Shown here piece after piece: positions 34,697 to 46,600 of a stretch of DNA of 64,000 bases. Origin of the DNA: Nematostella vectensis (lineage: Eukaryota > Cnidaria > Anthozoa > Actiniaria > Edwardsiidae); the NCBI RefSeq assembly GCF_932526225.1, contig NC_064048.1, forward strand, positions 3,859,597 to 3,923,596. Direction: 5' to 3'. The stretch's first letter is position 1. Each line of letters begins with the position of its first letter. The position numbers were made by a program, and so were the translations under genes. The notes beneath the pieces were generated by a model, which was not told the origin of the DNA, made no database searches, and saw only the letters and a list, made by a program, of their open reading frames with translations.

Positions 34697-37600
34697 CTAA
34701 TCACCTTGGTGGTCTCATTGTCATCGAAGTCTTCCTCCAGTGGCTTGGTCGACATGTCCTTGTAGTAACTAATGGTGCTGGCTTTATGATAGCCGCATCG
34801 GTTACGCCAGTACCAGACCCCAACGCCAATCAGGATCGCGAGGAGAATGAGAACGACTATTATTGGTATGATGACCTTCAGTGGGACACTACTGCCACCA
34901 GTATCTTTATTACCTGGGAAAAGACGGATGGAGATAAGTTACACATACAGCCCACAGCACCTAGGGTTTTTGGTACTCCTAAAGGTTCTGAGGTCCTCCA
35001 AATACTAACCACCATGATTGGCTGACTGATCGACTGATTTGTCATCGCCGACTAACTGATTTGTATTGACTGGCTGAATGACAGACTAAATGACCGACAG
35101 ACTGTCCAATTTTTGTGAGTGATTCACCAACTGATGGACCGACTGGCTTATTTGTCACGACCGACCAACTGGCTGATTTTTCATGACTTCCTGGCCAATC
35201 CACCGACTAAGGGTGCATATTTTTACTCGTGATTCCGGAATGAGAATGATTAGAAAAGAAAAAGCGTTAGTTCGTTTATCCCGCGTTCCCATCCCGGATG
35301 GAATGGAGGCCATTCCTCCCATTCTGCTACCCGTAGCAGAAAGCCTCGAATGCATTCTGAACATTCTTTACTAACCATTCCCATTCCAGAATGAAAGGGG
35401 AAAAAACGCGCCCTTAATTCTCATGATTAACAGAATGATACAAGCATTCTGAGGTTGTTTTGTTTCGTTTTAAAATTTCTCTTTTGTAGACGGTGAGACC
35501 TTCAGGGTCAAACTCGAGAGCTATTGTTGGCTGGGATGCATTGTGTGACATGTGACAGCGGGTGCGGAAGAGACAAATGTTCTGCTTGCATTAACTTTGG
35601 CCTATTTTTCAATTACTTTAACTCGTTTTACCGAGTAAACGGTAAGGCAATATCATACATCCCAAGGCCCTTAGGCAAGAAATCAAATTTAACTTGATTG
35701 TACCTTCACGTTTAGCAAGTACGCCATCTTTTGGGCTCCCTGTGGTAGGAGGAATGCTTGTCGGCTTGGGCTTGGTGACCACGCTTGTCATATGCGTTTT
35801 TACCACGTCGTTGGGCTTGGTGGTAGACACGGAAGGTTGAGCTGTCGAGGGCTTACTGTAAATACAAAGGGATCAAAGATACGGCAAAAGTTTAGTACTA
35901 GGAGCAGACGAAGTCTTCTATTGTTAGAAGTAGAATTTAAGCTACTCCAAATAATAGGGGGAAAAAACATCGGGGGATTCACATTGCCCGACATAAAAAC
36001 TCCGCAAAAACTGAAAATCGTTGTTTTTGAAAACAAAGTAAAACCCGTGATTAAAGAACCTGACATTTTTTAGAATTATCCTTAGCAGGTTCGTGTTCAA
36101 ATGTGGATAGCATAATTTCAGGCTAAACGATTTCAGGCTCGTACTTGCGGGGATTTTTTTTAGCGTGTAGCAGGGTGGCTTAGCACTTGTGTACTTTTTA
36201 GTAGAAGCACCAAACTTGGCACATATGTCCCTTAGGTCAAGTAAATAACTTTTTCAGGGGGGGGTGAAATAGTTTAAAAACATCTTAAAAACAGATCGTT
36301 ACACTATGTAAACGTGTAATGAGTATCATTTAGCTGTTTTTGGTTGCTCTAATGTCATTACTGATAGAGAAATCACTGTTTTCTTGATAATGACAAAATT
36401 GCCCCTCCCTCCCCCCTGAATCTTAGATTTTTGGCACCCCCCTGAACCAAGTTATTTTCTTTGACCTAAGGAACATAGTTTTGGTGCTTTTATAAAAAGT
36501 GCACAAAACAGCCTTTTTTTGCGCTAAGTCACCCTACTAGTGCGCAACATAAAAAGTTGCAAAAGCGATGCTAAACAAAAACTGCTACGCTGTTCATAAA
36601 AAGGCATTTTCTTGTTGTTTTGTGCCAATTAGGCGGTGAGGGGAGAAGTCATCCAAACAAAACGAGTCGCGGTTAATAGATTACAAGAAGCAAGTTGACT
36701 GAAATTGAGGTTTCTATTGCACAAAAATCAAAATGTGATATTTGATTCCGTACATCATAAGCTCGATGTTTGAACTGATGCCATGTTTTTCCCGAGCAGC
36801 ACGACTGGTGCGGCCAATCTTAGCGCCGTGCCGCACCTAATTGATTCCGACATCAAACTGTTCATGTGTCCAATCCAAAGAAAAAATAAAAGATTTTTAC
36901 GCAAACGCCTGCGAGCAGAAATCTACCTAAACATCTGATCTGGTCACTCTTTTCCTTACTAAACACATAAACAAGGGATAATTTGAGGTCTTACCGTGTA
37001 GGCATTGTTGTAGGCGTAGTGCTAGTGGTGGCAGGCTGGGTGGGCTGTCCGGTAATGGGCTGTCCGGTACAGGTCTTCCCGTCCGACGACATATTCATTC
37101 CATTTGGACACTTGCACGAGAATTTGCGTGGTGCAGCGGCCAGCAGGCAGAGATGACTGCAGCCTCCATTGTTATCGCCACAACGATTTGGCACTAGAAC
37201 AACACAGAGACGATCAATGGTGACAATACAATACAATAAACTTTATTTACTGTCGAATCCGTTGTACCACGACGCCGCATTTTCGAAACATTGATTTGTT
37301 TTTGTCTTTTTTGGATGTTCTGTTCCGCCAGTCAAATTATTCTAAGCCAATCGGATTCTTGCCATCTCTCGCCGAGTGCAGTTACCTGGGTTTCTGTCGC
37401 GACACTGTCTGGTTTTCGTTCAGAGGATAGCCAGGGAAGTGCACAAAGCGAGACTCTGATTGGCTCAGAATGACGGAACAGAAAACCAAAACAAATCGTG
37501 TTTTGAAAAACGCGGGTCGCGATACAACGGATTCGACAGTTGAAAGAGGTACCCTGGGTATCAGAGCCACGAGGGTAACATGACTTTTGACAGTTTTATA

Positions 37601-40600
37601 ACTCATGGCCATGGCTATGGTGAGAAGGCGTGCAGATGCGAAGCTAGGAAGAGTCAAAACAAAAACGACAACAACAAATTGTATAGGGGTGTGTCAGACT
37701 ATAACATACTTGTGGTAATTGATACTAACAATTATTTTAATAAGTGAAAACAAAAACAAGTTTGTTTTCTTGAGTAGGTCGATTCGGTAATTATTGTATT
37801 CCACAGGAATTTCTAAACACCGTAATAAGAAATTTCCCAATAAACCCATTGGAGAGCCGGCTAACAGGTGAGTATTTTCAAAAAAAAAGTTCATATGCAC
37901 TAGAAAAATGCACAAATTATAAAAGCATCTTACGAAAAGAAGCTTTATACTTTTGCCCCAAGCATGTATGTATACTGGAAGTTGGGATGTGACAGATCGG
38001 TATTTACTCGGTGATCAAGAAGAAATCCCGCGGTGATTATGAAAAATATCGAAAAACATGACTTGACGTTTCCAATAAGCCCATTTCACATCAAATAAGG
38101 CGGAAAATTCCCCTAATTACTAAGTGAGTAATATCAAACAAAATATCAAATGATACTTTTTTTTAAATTGATGCGACTTATTGTAAAGTGTCATTGAAAT
38201 TTGAGCTTTTGGTCCCTTTTGGTACATAGCGCAAGGATGATCAAGAAAAAATTATCTTATAAAGCCAAAATCTGGGAATGTGCATTTCTGCCTCATGTTA
38301 TATGTGTTTTGAAAAGTGAAACTCAGTCCGGAATACAAGGAAATTATGGCCATTGTAAGAAATTGTATCTTCTTTCTTCATCTCTTCGAAGTGCGCATAT
38401 TCAGGGTTTTTCCGTCATGTCGCCACTCATAGCTTTCTTTTTGAAAATACAGCGGACTACTTAAATAGCAAATAACCACCGATGATTTCAGACACCTTAT
38501 TCACGATATGAGTGAAAGTGTCTCAGTTTCTGTTCGAGCTAGCCAACAGATATGGGTGTTTTTTCGTGAAGTGACGACTGCTGCGCTTATTTTAGGGTGT
38601 CGCTCTTTTGAGACAGATACGAGAAAGTAAAGAGTAGAACGCAATCCTCACGTCCGGGTCTACTCCTCTCACCACAGGTAGCCCAAGCCAAGGGCTTATA
38701 ATATAGAGTTTTTAATCCAGGGAAGATTCTTAAAAGTTAACATGAACATCAAGGACATCACGGATTAACCACCATGAGTTTCAGGCAATTTTATTGTGAA
38801 TTTCTTAAAAACATTGGAGTTATAAGTACCCCCTATATTATAAGCCCCATAGTACATAGCAGTTCACTAACATTACGCTTGGGCTACCTGTGCTCTCACA
38901 CGTCAAGGTGGACCCTGACAAGCGCAGATTTGCCAAATGCATCAAAGGACTGGTTGTGATAGGAGGATAGCACGTGTGCTCATGTTGAGAAAGGTAGTTT
39001 TACTCACCGTATTGTTGCTTGAAGCGGATGTAGTCAGATACGCCCAATTCACCAGGGGGGCAGGGGTTTGAAGTGTGTGTGGGTGGGGGGGGAGAGTGTG
39101 TGTAAGAAGGGGAAAGGTAATTTAACTCACAATATGGTTGCTTGAGCGGATGTAGAACCTGTATATCCATGTGCGGCCATAGCACCCTTTTCACGATTGT
39201 CCTTTCACCACCAGTGAACTTGTTAACCCTCCGGAGCGCGCGCTCATCCCTATTCCAATCAGTGTAGTACAAATAATTCTCAAATACTGTGATAGCGAAT
39301 GGGTGTTGTGGGGCGATATCTGCAATTAGGCGACGATCCGAGCCGTCTAATCGTGACGATTCGATCCTTTTTAGCCTGGCATCAGCCCAGTAGAGTCTTT
39401 TTATAGTGTAGTCGATAGTAAGCCCGTTAGGCCAGCCAAGTTCACCACTGATGATGATAGTTCGAGTAGACGCGTCGCCATCCATTCCTGCTCGCTCAAT
39501 CCGCGCGTTATATCCCCAGTCCGTCCAGTACAGATACCTGGGGGTGATACATGATGTTAAAGAATATTGATCAACCTCTGCTTAATTATTGTTTTCACTT
39601 GAAAGCAATAACATTCTTATGGCATTCTAAAGAATTACATTCGTACTGAACCTCAGTGCAATCAAGCTATCAATCAAGTTCGTACAAGCCAATCAAAGCG
39701 CGCTATTGGACGATGCAATCAAACTATCAATTAAGTTAATACGAGCCAATCAAAGCGCACTATTAGATAATTACAAATAGTTATACTGATGAAATAAAAA
39801 AATAATCTTAAAACATAATACCCCATATAGTCTAGTGGCCGCGTGGGGATTTGCTCTCTTTATGTTGCCTCATGGGGAGAGGGGAGGGGGGTCAGCCAAA
39901 TAAAGCCCCTCTACCCATTTGGCCACTTGACCAATAAAAAAGGAACTCCTCGAAAAAAAAAACACACACGCACACAGACAAAAAAAATCGAGTTGTTGTC
40001 TTTTTAAAGAAGGGAATAATTGTGTGCATATGTAATTATTTCTTGTGACTTTCAAGGATTATTTTTCGCTCCCTTGCCATTTTGTTATGTTTGAGTTCCA
40101 TTTTGTTATATTTGAGTTCCACTGAAGTTAGCTCTCCTTTCCCATATCTAAAGGTTTTAATACCGCATTCACACCAGCACTTTAAACCAGTTTAAAGATG
40201 GTTTAATTAAAGTGGTTTAAATCTCAATCTCCCAAGAGTGGACAGAACCAAGAACACAACTGAATAGACTGTACTGTACATGTTACTTAGTGATCATTTA
40301 GCTAGTAAGAATTCAGCACAATGAGAAACTTGGCAGGTTATCAGGCAAAGAAAAACCTTGTTTTTTTTTGGCAAAGCAGGTTCTACTTGTATAAAAACTA
40401 ATTTAGAGAAATTGATACAACTTATCACATTTGGCCGGCTAAGGCTGGTACAGGAGAAAATGGGTCAATAAAACTAAAACCTTTTGTTTCTCCCAAAGAT
40501 AAAACAAGGCAAAAATAAATGGTGTAATCCGTTGTTAATTAAATAATTATTAAAATGACAAAAGATTTCTTATTAGATTTCTTATAGTCCATGTAATCCA

Positions 40601-43600
40601 TTGAAATAAATAACAGCCCGATACACTGACCGCTGCCACAATGAAATAGTGCTTTAAACACGAGGTTCCGCTATAAAGGGAAAGCTCCTCCCACCCCCGG
40701 GCTCAAGAACAATCAGTTATCAATCAGCCGTCAATGAGTGAACATGTCAGGGAAATTGCTCTGAGCGCTAAATTCAAATTTTATATTCTAAACCAAAATA
40801 AATATCATTCCTAGAGTTGTCCATCTAAAAATGTTTCTATCTATCGTAAAATAATGCTATACCAAGATGTGTGCGCTCTAAAATACGAGCATTTTCATCA
40901 CAGCGCGAGAATAATTTATGCAGGTGCGCTAGATTATGGAAAGCGCAAAATTCAAAATTTTGCACCGAAAACGTAAGTAAGAGCAGATAACTAATTTATC
41001 AATCTCTTATGACAACTGTCTTGTTACCTGTGCAAAAATAATTTCACTCCAGCCGACTTAGACTCAGAGATAAGCAATTTTACATAAGACTTTTAATTTG
41101 TGACAGCTAGCGTGGCAGTGTTCTGGTTATAATTGCAAATTTCAGCCCGGGGTTGGGAGGAGCTTTTACTTTTATAGCGGAACCTCGTGTTTAACTAAAC
41201 ATGGTTTTGTTGTGAATACAGCATTAGACCCCTTCTCCACGTATCCGTTTTTGTTTTAAAACGCAACCTTTTTGTTACGGATACGGGTATCGTCCACACG
41301 GAAACGCGAAAACGATGATCAAAAACGGAACAATTTGAAACGATCTCTAGAGTGAAACAATTTGAAAACGATACCCTTTCGGAGCCGTGGGGACGGACGA
41401 AAACGGAACCTTTCGAAAACGATGGCGTGATGACTAAGGTGCAGTCCACTTGGCGCGCGAGTACGCATGGGCTGTACAGCTTGTTATCGTTTTTCTGTCG
41501 TTTTTGCGTTTTCGTCGGGACGGGTCGTATCAAAATGAAAACGATTCGCGTGGACGCAGATGTTTTTGAAAACGAAACAAAAAGGTTGCGTTTTCAAACG
41601 AAAACGGATACGTCGAGACGGGGTCTAATGCTGTATTCACAACAAAACCATGTTTAGTTAAACACGAGGTCAGCCATCTAATGCCTGGAGAACACTAGTG
41701 ACATAACGAGATGGGCGCGCGCACGCTTTTATTTTCGTATGTTGAGCCCAACATAACGGTATGAACATAATGCGTATTTCTCTGACGTTATGTCGGTCTT
41801 CTGTCGAACCATTCACGCCTATGTCGTTTCGTTATGTCACTAGTGTGCACCAGGCATAACTTACCCCGCTGATGGGTCGACTACGATAGCGCGCGGCTCG
41901 TCTAGTCCAGAGGAGAACAGGGTCATGCGGTGAGCCCCGGTCAGCTCCGCAACTTCGATCATGTTCTGCTCTCCGTCCGTCCAATAAATCTTTCTTCCGG
42001 ACCAGTCCACCGTGACGTCATCAGGGACTTTTACGTCACCTACTATCTCTTCAACAGATCCTGATAATCGCACAAGCACAGTCAGACAGGCGTCATACAG
42101 AGCTGAACAGTAAAACCCACAGAATCCTACGTTTTTGTGACCTTTGTACCAGATCCTGATAATCGTACAAGCACAGTCAGACAGGCTTCAGACAGCCCCA
42201 AACAGTAAAACTCACAGAATCCTACGTTTTTATGCCCTTTGTACCAGATCCTGATAATCGTACAAGCACAGTCAGACAGGCGTCAGACAGTCCGAAGTAA
42301 AACTCACAGAATCTTACGTTTGATGCCCCTTGTTCATAGCCGAGGGGTATATAATTTCGTCTGCGGTCAATCCATTCTGAACCGTAAATGCTCTTTTATG
42401 TGAGCAGCTTCCAATAACGGTATTTTACATTACCGGAATATCGTGTCTAAAGTTAGGGCAATACATTGGGTCCCCCAATAAGTCAACTCGGATAACACGA
42501 GCTCCCTGCTAACACAAACTGCCCTTCGAGTTCCCTAGAGACTAATTTTATGTCATTTAAACTCCCCGCTAACTCGATCTGGCTTTAGGAGGACCCCTAA
42601 ATACTAATTCTTTCTTATTTCTACTCTGCCTACACGAACTTTCTGCTAAATCGAACCGGCAAAGTTCCCTAGAGATTTCTACTCGGATAACACGAAACCC
42701 CCACTAACGATTAAGTACGCAGCTGCTTTGTCTCCTATTATCTTTGTTCTACAAAGGAGTTCTTTTGTCTCTATTCTTCTCGTTCTTTGTGTCGAGGTGC
42801 GGATATTGTTCATTTGCCCAATCAAATTGTAGCTCGTAGGAACTGCGTACTGACCCCCACTAACTTTAACATTCATTTCTGTTTCTCTTGAATGTTAGAA
42901 TGAACGGGATCCACCCGTTTTTCTATCAGCACAAATTTACCTGATCCGTCCAGCCTAGCGCGGTTAATCTTCTCAGCCTTTGCGTCTGTCCAGAAAATCA
43001 AGTTGGACTTGTAGTCGTAATCCAATCCGACCACACCCTTGCGTCCGGAGACGATAGCTTGGGATATTCCCCCGGATACAGTGACATTGCGGATGGAGAA
43101 CTGGGACGAGTATACCAACGAGGGAAGGGTGCCTGAACAATGAAAAGAGATGGAAATATAGGCTGTCTAACACAATATGCGATTGTCCACCAATTACTGT
43201 AAGCAATAAAACGTAATCTACCCACACTTCTCCGTCAAATCTGTGTCCTGCTTTCACATGTGCTTATGCTTACGCTATGCTTATGTCGCATGAAAACCAT
43301 TCCTTACCGTTTGCCCTGCACGTCTTGTCATCTTCGTCAAATCTGTGTCCTGTTTTTACGTGCTTATGCTTACGCTGTGCTTATGTCGCGTAAAAATCAT
43401 CCCTTTCCGTTTCCCCTCCACGTCCTGCCATCTCCGTCAAATCTGTGTCCTGTTTTCACGTGGTTATGCTTACGCTATGCTTATGTCGCATGAAAACCAT
43501 TCTTTACCGTTTGCCCTGCACGTCTTGCCTTCTCCGTTAAATCTGTGTCCTGTTTTCAAATGTGCTTATACTTACGCTATGCTTAGGTTGCGTGAAAACT

Positions 43601-46600
43601 AGCCCTTGCCGTTTGCCCTGCACGTCTTGCCATCCCCGTCAAGTCTGCGCAACATTCTCAGAAGTGCTTAAATTTATCGTTTTTCTTATGTCGCATGAAA
43701 ACCATTCCTTACCGTTTGCCCTGCACGTCTTGCCATCCCCGTCAAGTCTGCGCAACATTCTCAGAAGTGCTTAACTTTATCGTTTTTCTTATGTCGCATG
43801 AAAACCATCCCTTACCGTTTGCCCTGCACGTCCTGCCATCTCCGTCAATTCGGTAGCCTGGCAGACAGCTGCACTTGAAGCTTCCCTTCAGGTTTTCACA
43901 CACCTGACTGCATGTACCGTACTCTGCGCACTCGTCGATATCTAGAAGCATAGCAAGCATTAAAGCCGCATTGTCACCAGTTTACTTCCGGAGGTCCGTA
44001 GGAAACCTCAACAGTCAAAAAACAAAAGAATCTGATAGAATCCGCGCTATAAAACGGGCCATCCGCTCTAAATTTTTAGTCAAATCCTCGAAGAAAAGAC
44101 ACACTGCTTTTAAAATTTTTAAATATTTTCCGCAGTTTCCGTTAAAAATCACCAGAGATTGTTACGTAATCGACCGGAAGTAAACTGGTGACAATGAGGC
44201 TTTAAACAAGGCCAATCACGCCGCCATTTTATGCTCCGGCTCAATGGCGAGTCACACAAAGCATCCATTTCCATCGGCTAATTCAACCGAGTAATCGGGA
44301 GATATTTTCAATCATTCGTAGAGTGTAAATTTCACGCGAGTAAATCAATTGAAAATTAATTACGTGAGTCCTTGTGCAAGCTAGAAGAATGCAGAAGAAG
44401 CTAGAAGAATCAATTAAGTGACGTAGATCACTTGCTAAAATATTTTTGGTTTCGGTTTTTGTTATACGGAAAAATGGCAATAAAATATGGTTATTTCAAG
44501 ATTTTCTTGCATAAACTGTTCTAAAAAAAAATTTAAAAATTTAAAAAAAAAACAGGATCAAAGGTATGGCCGAGTAGGACTCTTTAGGACTTTGGACTCA
44601 CCGACACACAGGCGTGCGCCCTGCAATTTGTATCCTGAGAAGCAGCTACAGTTGTACCCCAAGGTGAGGTCGTTGCATTTCTGGCTGCAGTGACCATTGT
44701 GATCCTTACACTCATCTATGTCTGGAAAACAGGAGGAAATAAGATGAAATCATGAAACTGTGGCGGACATGACCCAGGGGCGTATCTAGAGAAAACGCAG
44801 GGCGGGGTCCGGACCCTCTATGTACACAAGCCTGGTACCATTCATCATCAAAACGAGGGAGTTAGTGAATACTGGTCTATTCTAATGGAAGCAGAAGATT
44901 TGGCGTATGTAACAGGGAGTAATTGTATTTTCCCTATGGAATATTATTGGGAACGTGCGCTAAGAGAACATGGGACCTTTTGGGTGGCAAGTTTAAGCCA
45001 AAATAAACAGAGAAATTACTGCACCCGTCACACCAGAGAAAGACAAAAATAATATAATTTAAATGAAAATAAACCCTTTCTAAAAAAAACTTTCTTGCTT
45101 CGTTTGTAACGGCTAAATAGGTTGTTTTTTTTTGTTACTGTTATTTTGCCGCTTAAAGCCGCATTGTCACCAGTTTACTTCCGGTCGATTACGTAACAAT
45201 CTCTTTTCTTCGGAAAACGCGAAAAATATTTCAAAATATTGAAAGCTGTGTGTTTATTGGAAGTTTCTTTGAGTATGTGATTGATAATTTAGAGCGGATG
45301 GCCTATTTAATATCTCGGATTTTAAAAGATTCTTTTGTCTTTTAACGGTTGAGGTTTCCGTCGGACCTCCGGAAGTAAACTGGTGACAATGCGGCTTTAA
45401 AGCCTGATCGCGCGCCACCGATAAAGTCACGTTATATCTGAGCGCTTGTCCTCTATTCCCTTTTGACTTACTGCATCTCAAGGGCTCGTCCTCCCCATCC
45501 TGACAGTCCCTCGTTCCATCGCAAACCTTTGACTCTGGAATGCACCGGCCGGTACTCTGACATTTGAACTCACCAGGCATGCAAGGTGGTGGTGTGACTA
45601 AAAGAGACACAGCAAAAAATGTGAGATATAGAGTGAGAAAAATCAATTAAAAAGATATACCAGGGTCGTAGCCAGGAGCCCCCTCCCCCCTTTTAGCAGC
45701 CAAAAATACAGTAAATGTATGAGACATTATCTAAAATACAGGAGAAAATGCCTTTAAAGGGCCTTTCAGGCCCCCTCCTGTTAAAAATCCTGGCTACGCC
45801 GCTGTATACCCAAGGCACACGAACTAGCCTTACAGCACAACACAAGGACACCTTGACAGTTTTGTGAAGGAAGCTCGAAATGCGAAAAAAAAAACGTGCT
45901 ATCTGATTGACATCAGCTAGACTAGCCAACCAGCGAGACAACGAAACGTCTCCAGTGCTCTTCAGATTATGACGGAACCCAGTAAATCCAGCGAATGGAA
46001 AGAATACATCTTGCACGCAAATTAACCATACAGCACACTGTAAGCAAGAGTGTGGCTTAAAATGCAGATAATATGACTGTTGGGCGAAAGAATGCAAATA
46101 TAAGTGGGTATACATCTGAGCTCAATCAGCAGGCAAGTAGGATAAAAATTTATTAGGATAAAAATTATTAGGATTATTTATTAGGCTAAAGATTTATTAT
46201 CGTGACAGGGCCGTAGCAGGGGGTGGGCACTGGGGTTACCCCCCCCCCCCCTAATATTTTCAAAAATTATAAGGAAATGACCAGTAGGGGCGTGGCTGTG
46301 CCCCCATTGTTTTCTTAATGTTTCTGTATTGTGCCCCCAGAATAATTCAATGCCTGGTATGGCTATGCGTGCAAAGAAGTACATACCACATGCTTTTTCA
46401 TCTGAGCTGTCTCGGCAGTTGCTGGTGCCGTCACATCTCTGAGAGCTTGTAATGCACTGTCCATTCGCACAGGTGAACTCAGAACTTGCGCAATTTGATT
46501 TTCCTGTCAAAACAGCTTATTTAATACTAACAAAAAAAAGTGAAGTATTTATTTAGAAAACTTAGGTTAGTGAGGATGTTTGATATATGGATGTTACACA

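Noticed and set aside
39001-39060. Alternative receptor exon ending in FKQQYG
   Set aside because: Best explained as a partial duplicate of the preceding exon end; the upstream donor gives the LDLR-like join to EGF-C.
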